Assembly: GCA_031459615.1 (NCBI GenBank)
Contig: JAVKIE010000001.1
Location: forward strand, 186,001-250,000
Length of the DNA stretch: 64,000 bases
DNA from: Calidihabitans tengchongensis
GTDB taxonomy: Bacteria > Sysuimicrobiota > Sysuimicrobiia > Sysuimicrobiales > Kaftiobacteriaceae
Direction of reading: 5' to 3'
Under the pieces are notes generated by a model. It searched no databases. It was not told where the DNA came from and saw only the letters and a program-made list of their open reading frames with translations. The translations under genes were made by a program, and so were the position numbers. This document shows, one piece after another, positions 54,692 to 62,364 of this stretch (within the stretch, counting starts at the first letter, position 1; each line of letters starts with the position of its first letter).

Positions 54692-56368
54692 GTGTCGCGA
54701 CAGGAGGCCCTGGACGCGCTGGGGCGGGGCGTGGACGTGCTGGTGGTGGGCGGAGGGATTACCGGGGCCGGAGTGGCCCTGGACGCAGCCAGCCGCGGCT
54801 ACCGGGTGGGCCTCGTGGAGCGGCGGGATTTCGCCTCCGGGACCAGCAGCCGATCCACGCGGCTCGTGCACGGCGGCATCCGTTACCTGCCCCAGGGGCA
54901 CGTGGGGCTCGTGCGAGAGGCGTTGCGGGAGCGGCGCCTGCTGTTCCGGCTGGCCCCGCACCTCGTCCGGCCCGTGGGGTTCGTGGTCCCGCTGTACCGG
55001 GGGAGCCGCAGGCCCCTGGGGATGCGCCTTCCGGGCTGGCTGGAGGGGTGCGCGCCGCTCGGCGTCCGGGTGGCGCTGGCTGCATACGACCTGTTCAGCC
55101 GCGACCCGCGCCTGCGCCACCGCGTCCTCGCCGCAGCCGAGGTGGCGGAGCTGGTGCCGGATCTGCGGACCGCGGGGCTGCGGGCCGCGTTCCTGTACTG
55201 GGACGGACGTACCGACGACGTGCGCCTGACGCACGCGGTGCTGGCCACAGCCCGCGCCCTGGGCGCGTGGACTGTGAACTATGCGGAAGTGGTGGGGTTC
55301 GAGCGCGCGGGGGGCCGCATCCGCGCGGCGGGGGTGGTGGACCGCCTGACGGGTCGCACACTGGAGGTGCCCGCCCGGTGGGTGGTCAATGCCACGGGGA
55401 TCTGGGCGGAGCGGGTGGCGGCTTTGGACGGACATGTGCCCTTCCGCATCCGCCACAGCAAGGGTGTCCACCTGGTCCTGGCCCCCGACGCGGTGCGAGC
55501 CCGGGCGGCCCTGGTGATCCCCGAGACGGACGACGGGCGGCTGGCCTTCCTGGTGCCGTGGGGAGGACGGTTTGTGCTGGGCACCACCGATACGCCGTAC
55601 GAGGCAGACCTCGACAGCCCGCAGGTGACCCCCGACGAGGTCGCGTACCTGCTCGAACACGCCAGCCGATACCTGCGGGCGCCCGTGGGGGTCCAGCGCG
55701 CGACCGCGGCGTACGCGGGGATCCGCCCGCTGGTGGGCCGGCCGGACGGGTCCACCGCAACCCTTTCCCGCGACCACCTGGTGGCGGTCTCGCCCGGGGG
55801 GCTGGTGACGGTCGCCGGCGGGAAGCTGACCACTTATCGGCAGATGGCGCAGGACGCGGTGGACGCGCTGGTCCGACTGGAGGGGAGGTGGCGGCCGTGT
55901 CGGACGCACACCATCCCCCTGGTGGGAGCCGAAATGCCGGAGGCGGCGGCCGAACTGGATCGCAGCGGTCTGGAAGACGACCAGCGCCAGCACCTGCTGT
56001 TCGCCTACGGCGGGCTCGTCGCGGCGATCCTGCGGCTGGCCCGGGAGGATCCCCGCCTGGGATCCCGGCTGGCGTCCGGGCTGCCGCACATCGCGGCCGA
56101 GGTGGTTTACGCGTGCCGCAGCGAGTACGCCCTGAGCCTGGTGGACTGTCTGTACCTGCGGACGCGGCTCGCCGTGCTGGATACGGAGGCTGCGGACCGC
56201 GCCGCGCCCTCCGTCGCGAACCTCATGGCCCGGGAACTGGGGTGGAGCCCGGGCGAGGTGGCCCGACAGCTGGAGGAGTACCGGGCCAGGAGGGCGAGGG
56301 AGGAAGCCTGGCGGCCGTCCAGGCCGGGCGGCGCTGCCGCGCAGGCTTCGCCGCCCCCGGGGCGATGA
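54692..56368 (+). CDS. glpD: Glycerol-3-phosphate dehydrogenase (FAD)
   Basis: 558 residues from GTG 54692, which has GAGGAG eight bases upstream; GTG 54656 is possible. FAD motif DVLVVGGGITGAGVALDAAS, then SGTSSRSTRLVHGGIRYLPQ, YWDGRTDDVRLTHAVLATAR, VVNATGIWAERV and RFVLGTTDTPYEADLDSPQV. The C-terminal cap domain has VYACRSEYALSLVDCLYLRT. It oxidises glycerol 3-phosphate to DHAP and passes electrons to quinone at the membrane. No glpF or glpK is nearby. Confidence 0.95.
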   Translation: MSRQEALDALGRGVDVLVVGGGITGAGVALDAASRGYRVGLVERRDFASGTSSRSTRLVHGGIRYLPQGHVGLVREALRERRLLFRLAPHLVRPVGFVVPLYRGSRRPLGMRLPGWLEGCAPLGVRVALAAYDLFSRDPRLRHRVLAAAEVAELVPDLRTAGLRAAFLYWDGRTDDVRLTHAVLATARALGAWTVNYAEVVGFERAGGRIRAAGVVDRLTGRTLEVPARWVVNATGIWAERVAALDGHVPFRIRHSKGVHLVLAPDAVRARAALVIPETDDGRLAFLVPWGGRFVLGTTDTPYEADLDSPQVTPDEVAYLLEHASRYLRAPVGVQRATAAYAGIRPLVGRPDGSTATLSRDHLVAVSPGGLVTVAGGKLTTYRQMAQDAVDALVRLEGRWRPCRTHTIPLVGAEMPEAAAELDRSGLEDDQRQHLLFAYGGLVAAILRLAREDPRLGSRLASGLPHIAAEVVYACRSEYALSLVDCLYLRTRLAVLDTEAADRAAPSVANLMARELGWSPGEVARQLEEYRARRAREEAWRPSRPGGAAAQASPPPGR

Positions 56369-56436
56369 AAGTGACTAGTTAACATAACAGACATTATCGG
56401 AACTTCCCGGTCCCGGGGTCACGCCCTCGCCGGTGC

Positions 56437-56450
56437 CGAACAGGTGTTTG
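56437..56450 (+). promoter_or_regulatory. lexA: LexA operator (Cheo/DinR box) of lexA
   Basis: CGAACAGGTGTTTG fits the Gram-positive SOS consensus CGAACRNRYGTTYG at every position. It overlaps the lexA -35. LexA bound here would block its own promoter. Confidence 0.93.
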
Positions 56451-56476
56451 CCAATGGACTGCTCCTGTGCTAGAAT
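56448..56476 (+). promoter_or_regulatory. Promoter of lexA
   Basis: TTGCCA at 56448-56453, 17-base spacer and TAGAAT at 56471-56476 with TGC before it (extended -10). The start would be near 56483, about 50 bases before the lexA ATG. The 60 bases further upstream (56370-56400) are unusually AT-rich for this window. Confidence 0.8.
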
Positions 56477-56532
56477 CACCCTCGCCGGAGGGTGCCGGGA
56501 CCGGACCGCCCACCCCCGGGCGGGTGTGCACG

Positions 56533-57147
56533 ATGAGCAAAGGCCTGACGCGTCGCCAGCGGGAAATCCTCGCCTTCGTCCAGCGCTACACCGACGCACA
56601 CGGTTACCCCCCGTCGGTCCGCGAGATCGGACAGGCGCTGGGGCTGACCAGCAGCTCGACGGTGCACAGCCACCTGTCGGCCCTGGAAAAGAAAGGCTAC
56701 ATCCGCCGGGATCCCAGCAAGCCCCGGGCCCTGGAGATCCTGCGGGATGAACGTGAAGTACCGGCCAAGAAGGTCGTCCCCGTGCCGGTGGTCGGGCGCG
56801 TGACCGCCGGCGAGCCGATCCTGGCCCAGCAGAACATCGAAGACTACCTGCCTCTGCCCGCGGATCTGCTGGGCGGCGCCGAAGGGTTTCTCCTGCACGT
56901 GCGCGGGGACAGCATGATCGGCGCCGGGATCTACGACGGGGACCTGCTGCTGGTGCGGCGGCAGTCCACCGCGCGCAACGGCGACATCGTGGTTGCCCGC
57001 CTGGAGGACGAGGCCACCGTCAAGCGCTTCTACCGCGAGGCCGACCGCATCCGCCTGCAGCCGGAGAATCCCGCCCTGGAGCCCATCCACACCCGCGATG
57101 TGGTCATCGAGGGCGTGGCCGTCGCCCTGATCCGCCGCCTGGCCTGA
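56533..57147 (+). CDS. lexA: SOS repressor LexA
   Basis: 204 residues from ATG 56533; the frame is open upstream but not conserved. Winged helix-turn-helix: TRRQREILAFVQRYTDAHGY and PSVREIGQALGLTSSSTVHS. The self-cleavage bond is Ala92-Gly93 in VGRVTAGEPIL, and the Ser-Lys dyad is Ser127 in VRGDSMIGAGI and Lys164 in EATVKRFYRE. RecA filaments on damaged DNA trigger cleavage. The operator upstream shows autoregulation. Confidence 0.97.
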   Translation: MSKGLTRRQREILAFVQRYTDAHGYPPSVREIGQALGLTSSSTVHSHLSALEKKGYIRRDPSKPRALEILRDEREVPAKKVVPVPVVGRVTAGEPILAQQNIEDYLPLPADLLGGAEGFLLHVRGDSMIGAGIYDGDLLLVRRQSTARNGDIVVARLEDEATVKRFYREADRIRLQPENPALEPIHTRDVVIEGVAVALIRRLA

Positions 57148-57175
57148 CCCGGGCGGTCGGCACGCCCGCGGGGAC

Positions 57176-58402
57176 CTACGGGGGCTGCGGGCCGTTCAGC
57201 CGGGCGCGCAGCTGCTGGGCCTGCACCCGGGGCAGTTCGGCCTCCACCGCGATGCCCGACGCCCCGTACTCCTGGTGGAGGATCCGCCCCTGGCTGAACA
57301 GCGCCGCCAGGGTCCCCGCCCGCTCGTACGGCACCACCAGCCGGACCCGCTCGAGGGGCTCGGGCAGCTTCCGGGCGATCACCCGCAGGAGGTTGAGCAG
57401 GCCCACCCGGTGCAGGGCCGAAATGGGCACTCCCTCCCCGACCTCGGCGGCAATCTCCCGCGCCCGGGCTGGTGGCAGACGGTCCACCTTGTTGATCGCG
57501 TGCACCGTCGGCTTGCTGGCGGCGCCCAGGTCGGCCAGGACCGCCCGGACGGCCGCCACCTGGCAGCGCCAGTCGGGGTGGCTGCCATCCACCACGTGCA
57601 CCAGGAGGTCCGCCTCGGTCACCTCCTCGAGCGTGGCCCGGAAGGCGGCCACCAGCTGGTGGGGCAGCCGGGAGATGAAGCCGACGGTGTCCACCAGCAG
57701 CACCGGGCGGCCGTTGGGCAGGGTCACCCGGCGGACGGTCGGGTCCAGGGTGGCAAACAGCTTGTCCTCGGTGAACACGCCGGCGTCGGTCAGCGCGTTC
57801 AGCAGGGTGGACTTGCCGGCGTTGGTGTAGCCCACCAGGGCCACCACCGGAAACTGGGCCTGGCGGCGTGCCTGGCGCTGCAGAGCGCGGTGGCGGCTGA
57901 TCTCGGCGATCTCCCGGCGCAGGTCGGTGACGCGCCGGCGGATCCGGCGGCGGTCCACCTCCAGCTTGGTTTCCCCGGGGCCCCGGGTGCCGATGCCTCC
58001 CCCCAGCCGGGACAGCCACACACCCCGCCCCGCCAGCCGCGGCAGGAGGTAGATCATCTGGGCGAGTTCCACCTGCAGGCGGCCTTCCCGGGTCCGGGCC
58101 CGGCGGGCGAAGATGTCCAGGACCAGCGCCGTCCGATCCACGACCTTGGTCTGCAGCCGACGCTCCAGGTTGCGTTGCTGGGCGGGGGTGAGCTCGTCGT
58201 CAACGATCACTAGGTCGGCATCCAGCTCGTAGATGGCCCGCGCCAGTTCCTCCACCTTGCCGGCGCCGAGGAAGGTGGCGGGATCGGGGGCGGAGCGCTT
58301 CTGCACCACGGTGCCCACCACCACCGCTCCGGCCGAGGTGGCCAGGCGACGAAGCTCCTCCAGGTCGCCCGCCTCGCCGGACCGAGGCCGGTACAGAGCC
58401 AC
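57176..58402 (-). CDS. hflX: GTPase HflX
   Basis: 408 residues from GTG 58402, the only canonical start near the expected place. It would lose the first strand of the HflX domain (ERAILVALYRP). An ATC at 58483 with GGGAGGGAG just upstream would give 435 residues, the usual length. HflX domain: GAGKVEELARAIYELDADLV, DRTALVLDIFARRARTREGR, ELAQMIYLLPRLAGRGVWLS. G motifs: VALVGYTNAGKSTLLNALTD, DTVGFISRLPHQLVAAFRAT, NKVD. It splits stalled or hibernating ribosomes. The upstream end overlaps the dapL 3' end. Confidence 0.94.
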   Translation of the reverse strand: MALYRPRSGEAGDLEELRRLATSAGAVVVGTVVQKRSAPDPATFLGAGKVEELARAIYELDADLVIVDDELTPAQQRNLERRLQTKVVDRTALVLDIFARRARTREGRLQVELAQMIYLLPRLAGRGVWLSRLGGGIGTRGPGETKLEVDRRRIRRRVTDLRREIAEISRHRALQRQARRQAQFPVVALVGYTNAGKSTLLNALTDAGVFTEDKLFATLDPTVRRVTLPNGRPVLLVDTVGFISRLPHQLVAAFRATLEEVTEADLLVHVVDGSHPDWRCQVAAVRAVLADLGAASKPTVHAINKVDRLPPARAREIAAEVGEGVPISALHRVGLLNLLRVIARKLPEPLERVRLVVPYERAGTLAALFSQGRILHQEYGASGIAVEAELPRVQAQQLRARLNGPQPP

Positions 58403-58461
58403 CAGGATGGCCCGCTCGGGCTGCCCGGGGCGCGGCAGGCGGGCGGGAACGGTGACACCGG

Positions 58462-59661
58462 CTAGCGGGCGTCCGCTGACGATACGGTCTCCCTCCCTCC
58501 AGGCCCGAAGGCCTCCGCCAGCCGCCGCAGGGCCTCGTCCAGGCGGTCGTCGGGCACCGTCAGCGACAGGCGCACGTAGCCTTCCCCCTGCTGCCCGTAC
58601 CCTACCCCGGGCGTGACCACGACGCCGGTCCGGTCCAAGACCGTGGCGGCGAACTCCGCCGAGGGCCGGCCGTCGGGGGTGGGCAGCCACGCGTAAAACG
58701 TCGCCCGCAGGTCCGGGGCGCGCCAGCCCAGCCGGCGCAGGGTCGCCCGCAGGCGGTCGCGCCGGCCCTGGTACACCCGCAGCCGCTCCCGCAGGGCGTC
58801 CTCGGGACCGTCCAGGGCGGCCACGGCGGCGTGCAGGACGGCCCGGAAGACACCCGAGTCCACATTGGTCTTCAGCCGGGCCAGAGCCTCCACGGCCTGC
58901 GCGTGGCCCACGACAAATCCCACCCGCCAGCCGGTCATGCAGTAGGTCTTGGACAGCGAGTGGAACTCGACCGCCACCTCCTTCGCCCCGGGGACTTCCA
59001 GGATGCTGGGCGGGCGGTAGCCATCGTAGGCGATCTCCGAGTAGGAGTTGTCGTGCGCCAGCAGCAGGGCGTGTCGCCGGGCAAACGCCACCGCCTCCTC
59101 GAAGAACTCCCGGGTCGCCACCGCCCCCGTGGGGTTGTTGGGGTAGTTCAGGAACATCAGCCGCGCCCGGGCCAGCACATCCGCCGGCACGCGGTCCAGG
59201 TCGGGCAGAAAGCCCCGTTCGGGCCGCAGGGGGAGCGGGTAGGGCACGCCGTCGGCCAGGATGGTGGCAGCCCGGTACACCGGATAGCCGGGGTCGGGCA
59301 CCAGGGCCACGTCGCCGGGATCGAGGATCGCCCACGGAAGGTGGGCGATGCCCTCCTTGGACCCGATCAGCGCCAGCACCTCCCGCTGGGGATCCAGGGC
59401 GACGCCGAACCGCCGGGCGTACCAGCGCGCCACCGCCGCGCGGAACTCGGCCGTCCCCCCGTAGGGCGGATACCGGTGGTTGCGGGGATCGCTGGCGCCC
59501 TCCATCAGGGCGTCCACGATGTGAGACGGGGTCGGCAGGTCAGGATCTCCGACCCCGAGGTTGATGACGTCCACCCCCCGCCGGGCCAGCTCCTCCTGAC
59601 GGCGGTCCAGGTCCGCGAACAGGTAGGCGCCGATCTGCTCCAGTCGTCGTGCGACCTGCAT
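58462..59661 (-). CDS. dapL: LL-diaminopimelate aminotransferase
   Basis: 399 residues from ATG 59661 (GGAGGGGAGA before it). Fold-type I PLP enzyme: VINLGVGDPDLPTPSHIVDA, RYPPYGGTAEFRAAVARWY, SKEGIAHLPWAILDPGDVAL, LMFLNYPNNPTGAVATREFF, and the Schiff-base Lys in VEFHSLSKTYCMTGWRVGFV. The DapL family amidates tetrahydrodipicolinate in one step. LysA at 15411 would use its product after epimerisation. A broader class I/II aminotransferase cannot be ruled out, but length and motifs favour DapL. Confidence 0.85.
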   Translation of the reverse strand: MQVARRLEQIGAYLFADLDRRQEELARRGVDVINLGVGDPDLPTPSHIVDALMEGASDPRNHRYPPYGGTAEFRAAVARWYARRFGVALDPQREVLALIGSKEGIAHLPWAILDPGDVALVPDPGYPVYRAATILADGVPYPLPLRPERGFLPDLDRVPADVLARARLMFLNYPNNPTGAVATREFFEEAVAFARRHALLLAHDNSYSEIAYDGYRPPSILEVPGAKEVAVEFHSLSKTYCMTGWRVGFVVGHAQAVEALARLKTNVDSGVFRAVLHAAVAALDGPEDALRERLRVYQGRRDRLRATLRRLGWRAPDLRATFYAWLPTPDGRPSAEFAATVLDRTGVVVTPGVGYGQQGEGYVRLSLTVPDDRLDEALRRLAEAFGPGGRETVSSADAR

Positions 59662-59707
59662 TCTCCCCTCCCGGGTCACGTCGTCCGGGCAGCAGCCCGC
59701 TCCGGCT

Positions 59708-60652
59708 TCACTGTAGCATGGCGGCCACGGCCTCGGCCACCTGCGCCGGGGTCAGATCGTCCACGTCCAGCCAGCGGATGCGGGGGTCGCGGCGGAACCA
59801 GATCCATTGCCGGCGAGCATAGCGGCGGGTATTGCGCACCAGGCGCGCCACCGCCTCGGCCAGGGTGCACTCCCCGCGCAGGTAGGCGGCGATCTCCTTG
59901 TAGCCCAGCCCCTGCATGGCCGGCAGGCGGGGGTCGTAGCCCCGCTCCAGCAGGACGCGCACCTCGTCCACCAGGCCGCGCTCCAGCTGCTCGCGCACCC
60001 GGGCCTCGATGCGGCGGTACAGGGCTGCGCGGTCCATGGTCAGGCCGATCTGGACCGCCGCCCCCACCGGATCGGCCCGCTGGAGCTCGGAGATCGGCCG
60101 GCCGGTGTGGGCGTAGACCTCCAGGGCCCGGACCAGCCGGCGCACGTTGCGGGGGTGGATGCGCGCGGCGGCCACGGGGTCCACCTCCCGCAGGCGCGCG
60201 TGCAGGATGCCCGGCTGCCTGCGCTCGTCGTCCTCCAGGCGCGCCCGCAGGTCCGGGTCCGGAGGCACCGGGGGGATGGTGAAGCCATCCACCACGGCCC
60301 GGATGTACAGTCCCGTACCGCCCACCAGCAGCGGCACGCGCCCCCGGCTGCGGATCGCCTCCAGGGCGGCGGCGGCCAGCGTCCGGTAGGTGGCCAGGGT
60401 CACGGTCTGGTCGGGGTCCGCCACGTCCAGCAGGTGGTGCGGGACCCGCCGGCGCTGCTCGGGGGTGGGCTTGGCGGTGCCGATGTCCATTCCCCGGTAC
60501 AGCGTCCGGGAGTCGGCGCAGACGATCTCCCCGCCGATGCGCAAGGCCAGTTCCACGGCCGCGGCGGTCTTGCCCACCGCCGTGGGGCCGCAGAGCACCA
60601 CCAGGGGTGGGACGCTTCCTCCCGCAGAGGTGTCTAGCGGCGCAGGAACCAC
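59708..60652 (-). CDS. miaA: tRNA dimethylallyltransferase
   Basis: 314 residues from GTG 60652; GTG 60601 (297 residues) is closer to the conserved VVLCGPTAVGKTAAAVELAL and has GGAGG 16 bases upstream. ADSRTLYRGMDIGTAKPT and VPHHLLDVADPDQTVTLATY are the tRNA/DMAPP blocks, and LVGGTGLYIRAVVDG and GLGYKEIAAYLRGECTLAEA are typical. It adds the dimethylallyl group to A37 of tRNAs reading UNN codons. DMAPP comes from the IspH pathway. The start overlaps mutL. Confidence 0.94.
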   Translation of the reverse strand: MVPAPLDTSAGGSVPPLVVLCGPTAVGKTAAAVELALRIGGEIVCADSRTLYRGMDIGTAKPTPEQRRRVPHHLLDVADPDQTVTLATYRTLAAAALEAIRSRGRVPLLVGGTGLYIRAVVDGFTIPPVPPDPDLRARLEDDERRQPGILHARLREVDPVAAARIHPRNVRRLVRALEVYAHTGRPISELQRADPVGAAVQIGLTMDRAALYRRIEARVREQLERGLVDEVRVLLERGYDPRLPAMQGLGYKEIAAYLRGECTLAEAVARLVRNTRRYARRQWIWFRRDPRIRWLDVDDLTPAQVAEAVAAMLQ

Positions 60653-62364
60653 GACTCCAGCCGGGCGCGGGGAACCATGATGAGGGTGGGCCGGCCGTGG
60701 AAGCAGGTGAATGGATCGCGGGTGCGGGCCAGGTCCGCCAGCAGGGACGCCATCTCCTCGACGGACAGGGCATCTCCCGCCCGCACCGCCGACCGGCAGG
60801 CGGTGGCGATGGTCAGCCGTTCCAGGATGTCCTCCCCCGCCCGCAGGCGGTCCCCCGCTCCCACCTCGGCGAGGAGATCGGCCAGCAGGCGTCCGGGGGC
60901 CAGAGGGGCGGCGATCGCGGGGACGGCCCGGACCAGGACCGTCGCTTCCCCGAACTCGTCCAGGACCCATCCCATCCCGGCCAGGGCGTCGGCACAGGCT
61001 CTGAGCAGGGCCGCCTGCTCGGGGCGCAGTTCCACCACCGCCGGGGGGACGATCCCCTGGCCGGTGGCCATCCCGGCACGGCGCCGGTCCAGCAGGCGCT
61101 CGTAGAGGACGCGCTCGTGGGCGGCGTGCTGGTCGACGATCACCAAGCCCTCGGGGCCTTCCGCCAGCAGGTAGGTGCGGTGCAGCTGTCCCACCAGGCG
61201 CAGCGCCGGCAGGCGCCCGGCGGCGGGAATCTCCACCGCCGGGGTGACGGCGGCCGTCCCGGCCGCGATCGGGAGATCCCCGGGCTCGGCCACGGCGCCG
61301 GGAACGTCCCATCCCCGCGAGCCCACCGCCGGGATGAGGATCTGCGTCCGCAGTGCCCCCTGCACCGCCCGGAAGGCGGCGGCGCACACCGCGCGCTCGT
61401 CGACAAAGCGCACCTCTGCCTTGCGGGGGTGGACGTTCACGTCCACCCGCTCGGGGGGCACGTCCACGAACAGGACGAACGGCGGGTGGCGGCCGGCGGG
61501 GACCAGCTGGCGGTAGGCCTCCTCCACCGCGGCGGTCAGCGCCCGGCTGTGGACGGGGCGCCGGTTGACGTACAGGTACTGCAGACGCCGCGTCCCCTGC
61601 GCCATCTCGGGCCTGCCGGCCCATCCCCACACCCGCAGCCCGCCTCCCTCCTCCGCCACCGCCACCATGCCCCCGGCCTCCTGGGCGCCCACCACGGCCG
61701 CCAGGCGGTCGGCCGGGCTGGCCGGGGGGAAGCGGCGGACCTCGGCGCCGGCGTGGATCAGGCGGAAGCCCACCTGGGGGCACGCGAGGGCCAGGCGGTC
61801 CACCGCCTCCACGATGAGCGCGAACTCCCGGGCGGGAGAGCGGAGGAACTTGCGCCGCGCCGGGGTGTTGTAGAACAGGTGGCGGACGGTGACCACGGTC
61901 CCGGCCGGCGCGCTCGCCGGTTCGTCGGCCTCGATCTCCCCTCCCCGCACCCGCAGCCGCCGGCCCAGGGTCCCTCCCGGGGGCGCGCTCACGATCTCCA
62001 GCAGCGAGACGGCGGCGATGCTGGGCAGAGCCTCCCCCCGAAACCCGAACGACCGGATGGCGGCCAGGTCGTCGGCGGAGGAGATCTTGCTGGTCGCAAA
62101 CCGGCGGACCGCCAGCGGGACATCGTCGGGGTGCATGCCGCCGCCGTCGTCGGCGACCCGGATGAGGTTCAGCCCTGCCGCTTCGACCTCGATCACCACC
62201 CGCGTGGCGCCGGCGTCCAGGCTGTTCTCCACCAGTTCCTTCACCACCGACGCCGGACGCTCCACCACCTCGCCGGCGGCGATGCGGTCGGCCACGGACG
62301 GGTCGAGGATCCGGATGCGGTCCACGGCGGACGGCGGCCCGGACGCCGGCTCCACGGGTGTCAC
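60634..62364 (-). CDS. mutL: DNA mismatch repair protein MutL (endonuclease type)
   Basis: 576 residues from GTG 62364 in a GTGA overlap with mutS; no good ribosome site. GHKL ATPase: VKELVENSLDAGATRVVIEV, RVADDGGGMHPDDVPLAVRR, TSKISSADDLAAIRSFGFRG. The C-terminal domain has VIVDQHAAHERVLYERLLDR, the DQHAxxExxxxE metal motif of MutL proteins that nick DNA themselves. This fits a lineage without MutH and Dam. TCFHGRPTLIMVPRARLESW near the end resembles the clamp/zinc segment. Confidence 0.96.
   Translation of the reverse strand: MTPVEPASGPPSAVDRIRILDPSVADRIAAGEVVERPASVVKELVENSLDAGATRVVIEVEAAGLNLIRVADDGGGMHPDDVPLAVRRFATSKISSADDLAAIRSFGFRGEALPSIAAVSLLEIVSAPPGGTLGRRLRVRGGEIEADEPASAPAGTVVTVRHLFYNTPARRKFLRSPAREFALIVEAVDRLALACPQVGFRLIHAGAEVRRFPPASPADRLAAVVGAQEAGGMVAVAEEGGGLRVWGWAGRPEMAQGTRRLQYLYVNRRPVHSRALTAAVEEAYRQLVPAGRHPPFVLFVDVPPERVDVNVHPRKAEVRFVDERAVCAAAFRAVQGALRTQILIPAVGSRGWDVPGAVAEPGDLPIAAGTAAVTPAVEIPAAGRLPALRLVGQLHRTYLLAEGPEGLVIVDQHAAHERVLYERLLDRRRAGMATGQGIVPPAVVELRPEQAALLRACADALAGMGWVLDEFGEATVLVRAVPAIAAPLAPGRLLADLLAEVGAGDRLRAGEDILERLTIATACRSAVRAGDALSVEEMASLLADLARTRDPFTCFHGRPTLIMVPRARLESWFLRR

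Noticed and set aside
57148..57175. Bidirectional terminator between lexA and hflX
   Set aside because: CGGGCG/CGCCCG gives only a six-base stem, and no T-run follows on either strand.
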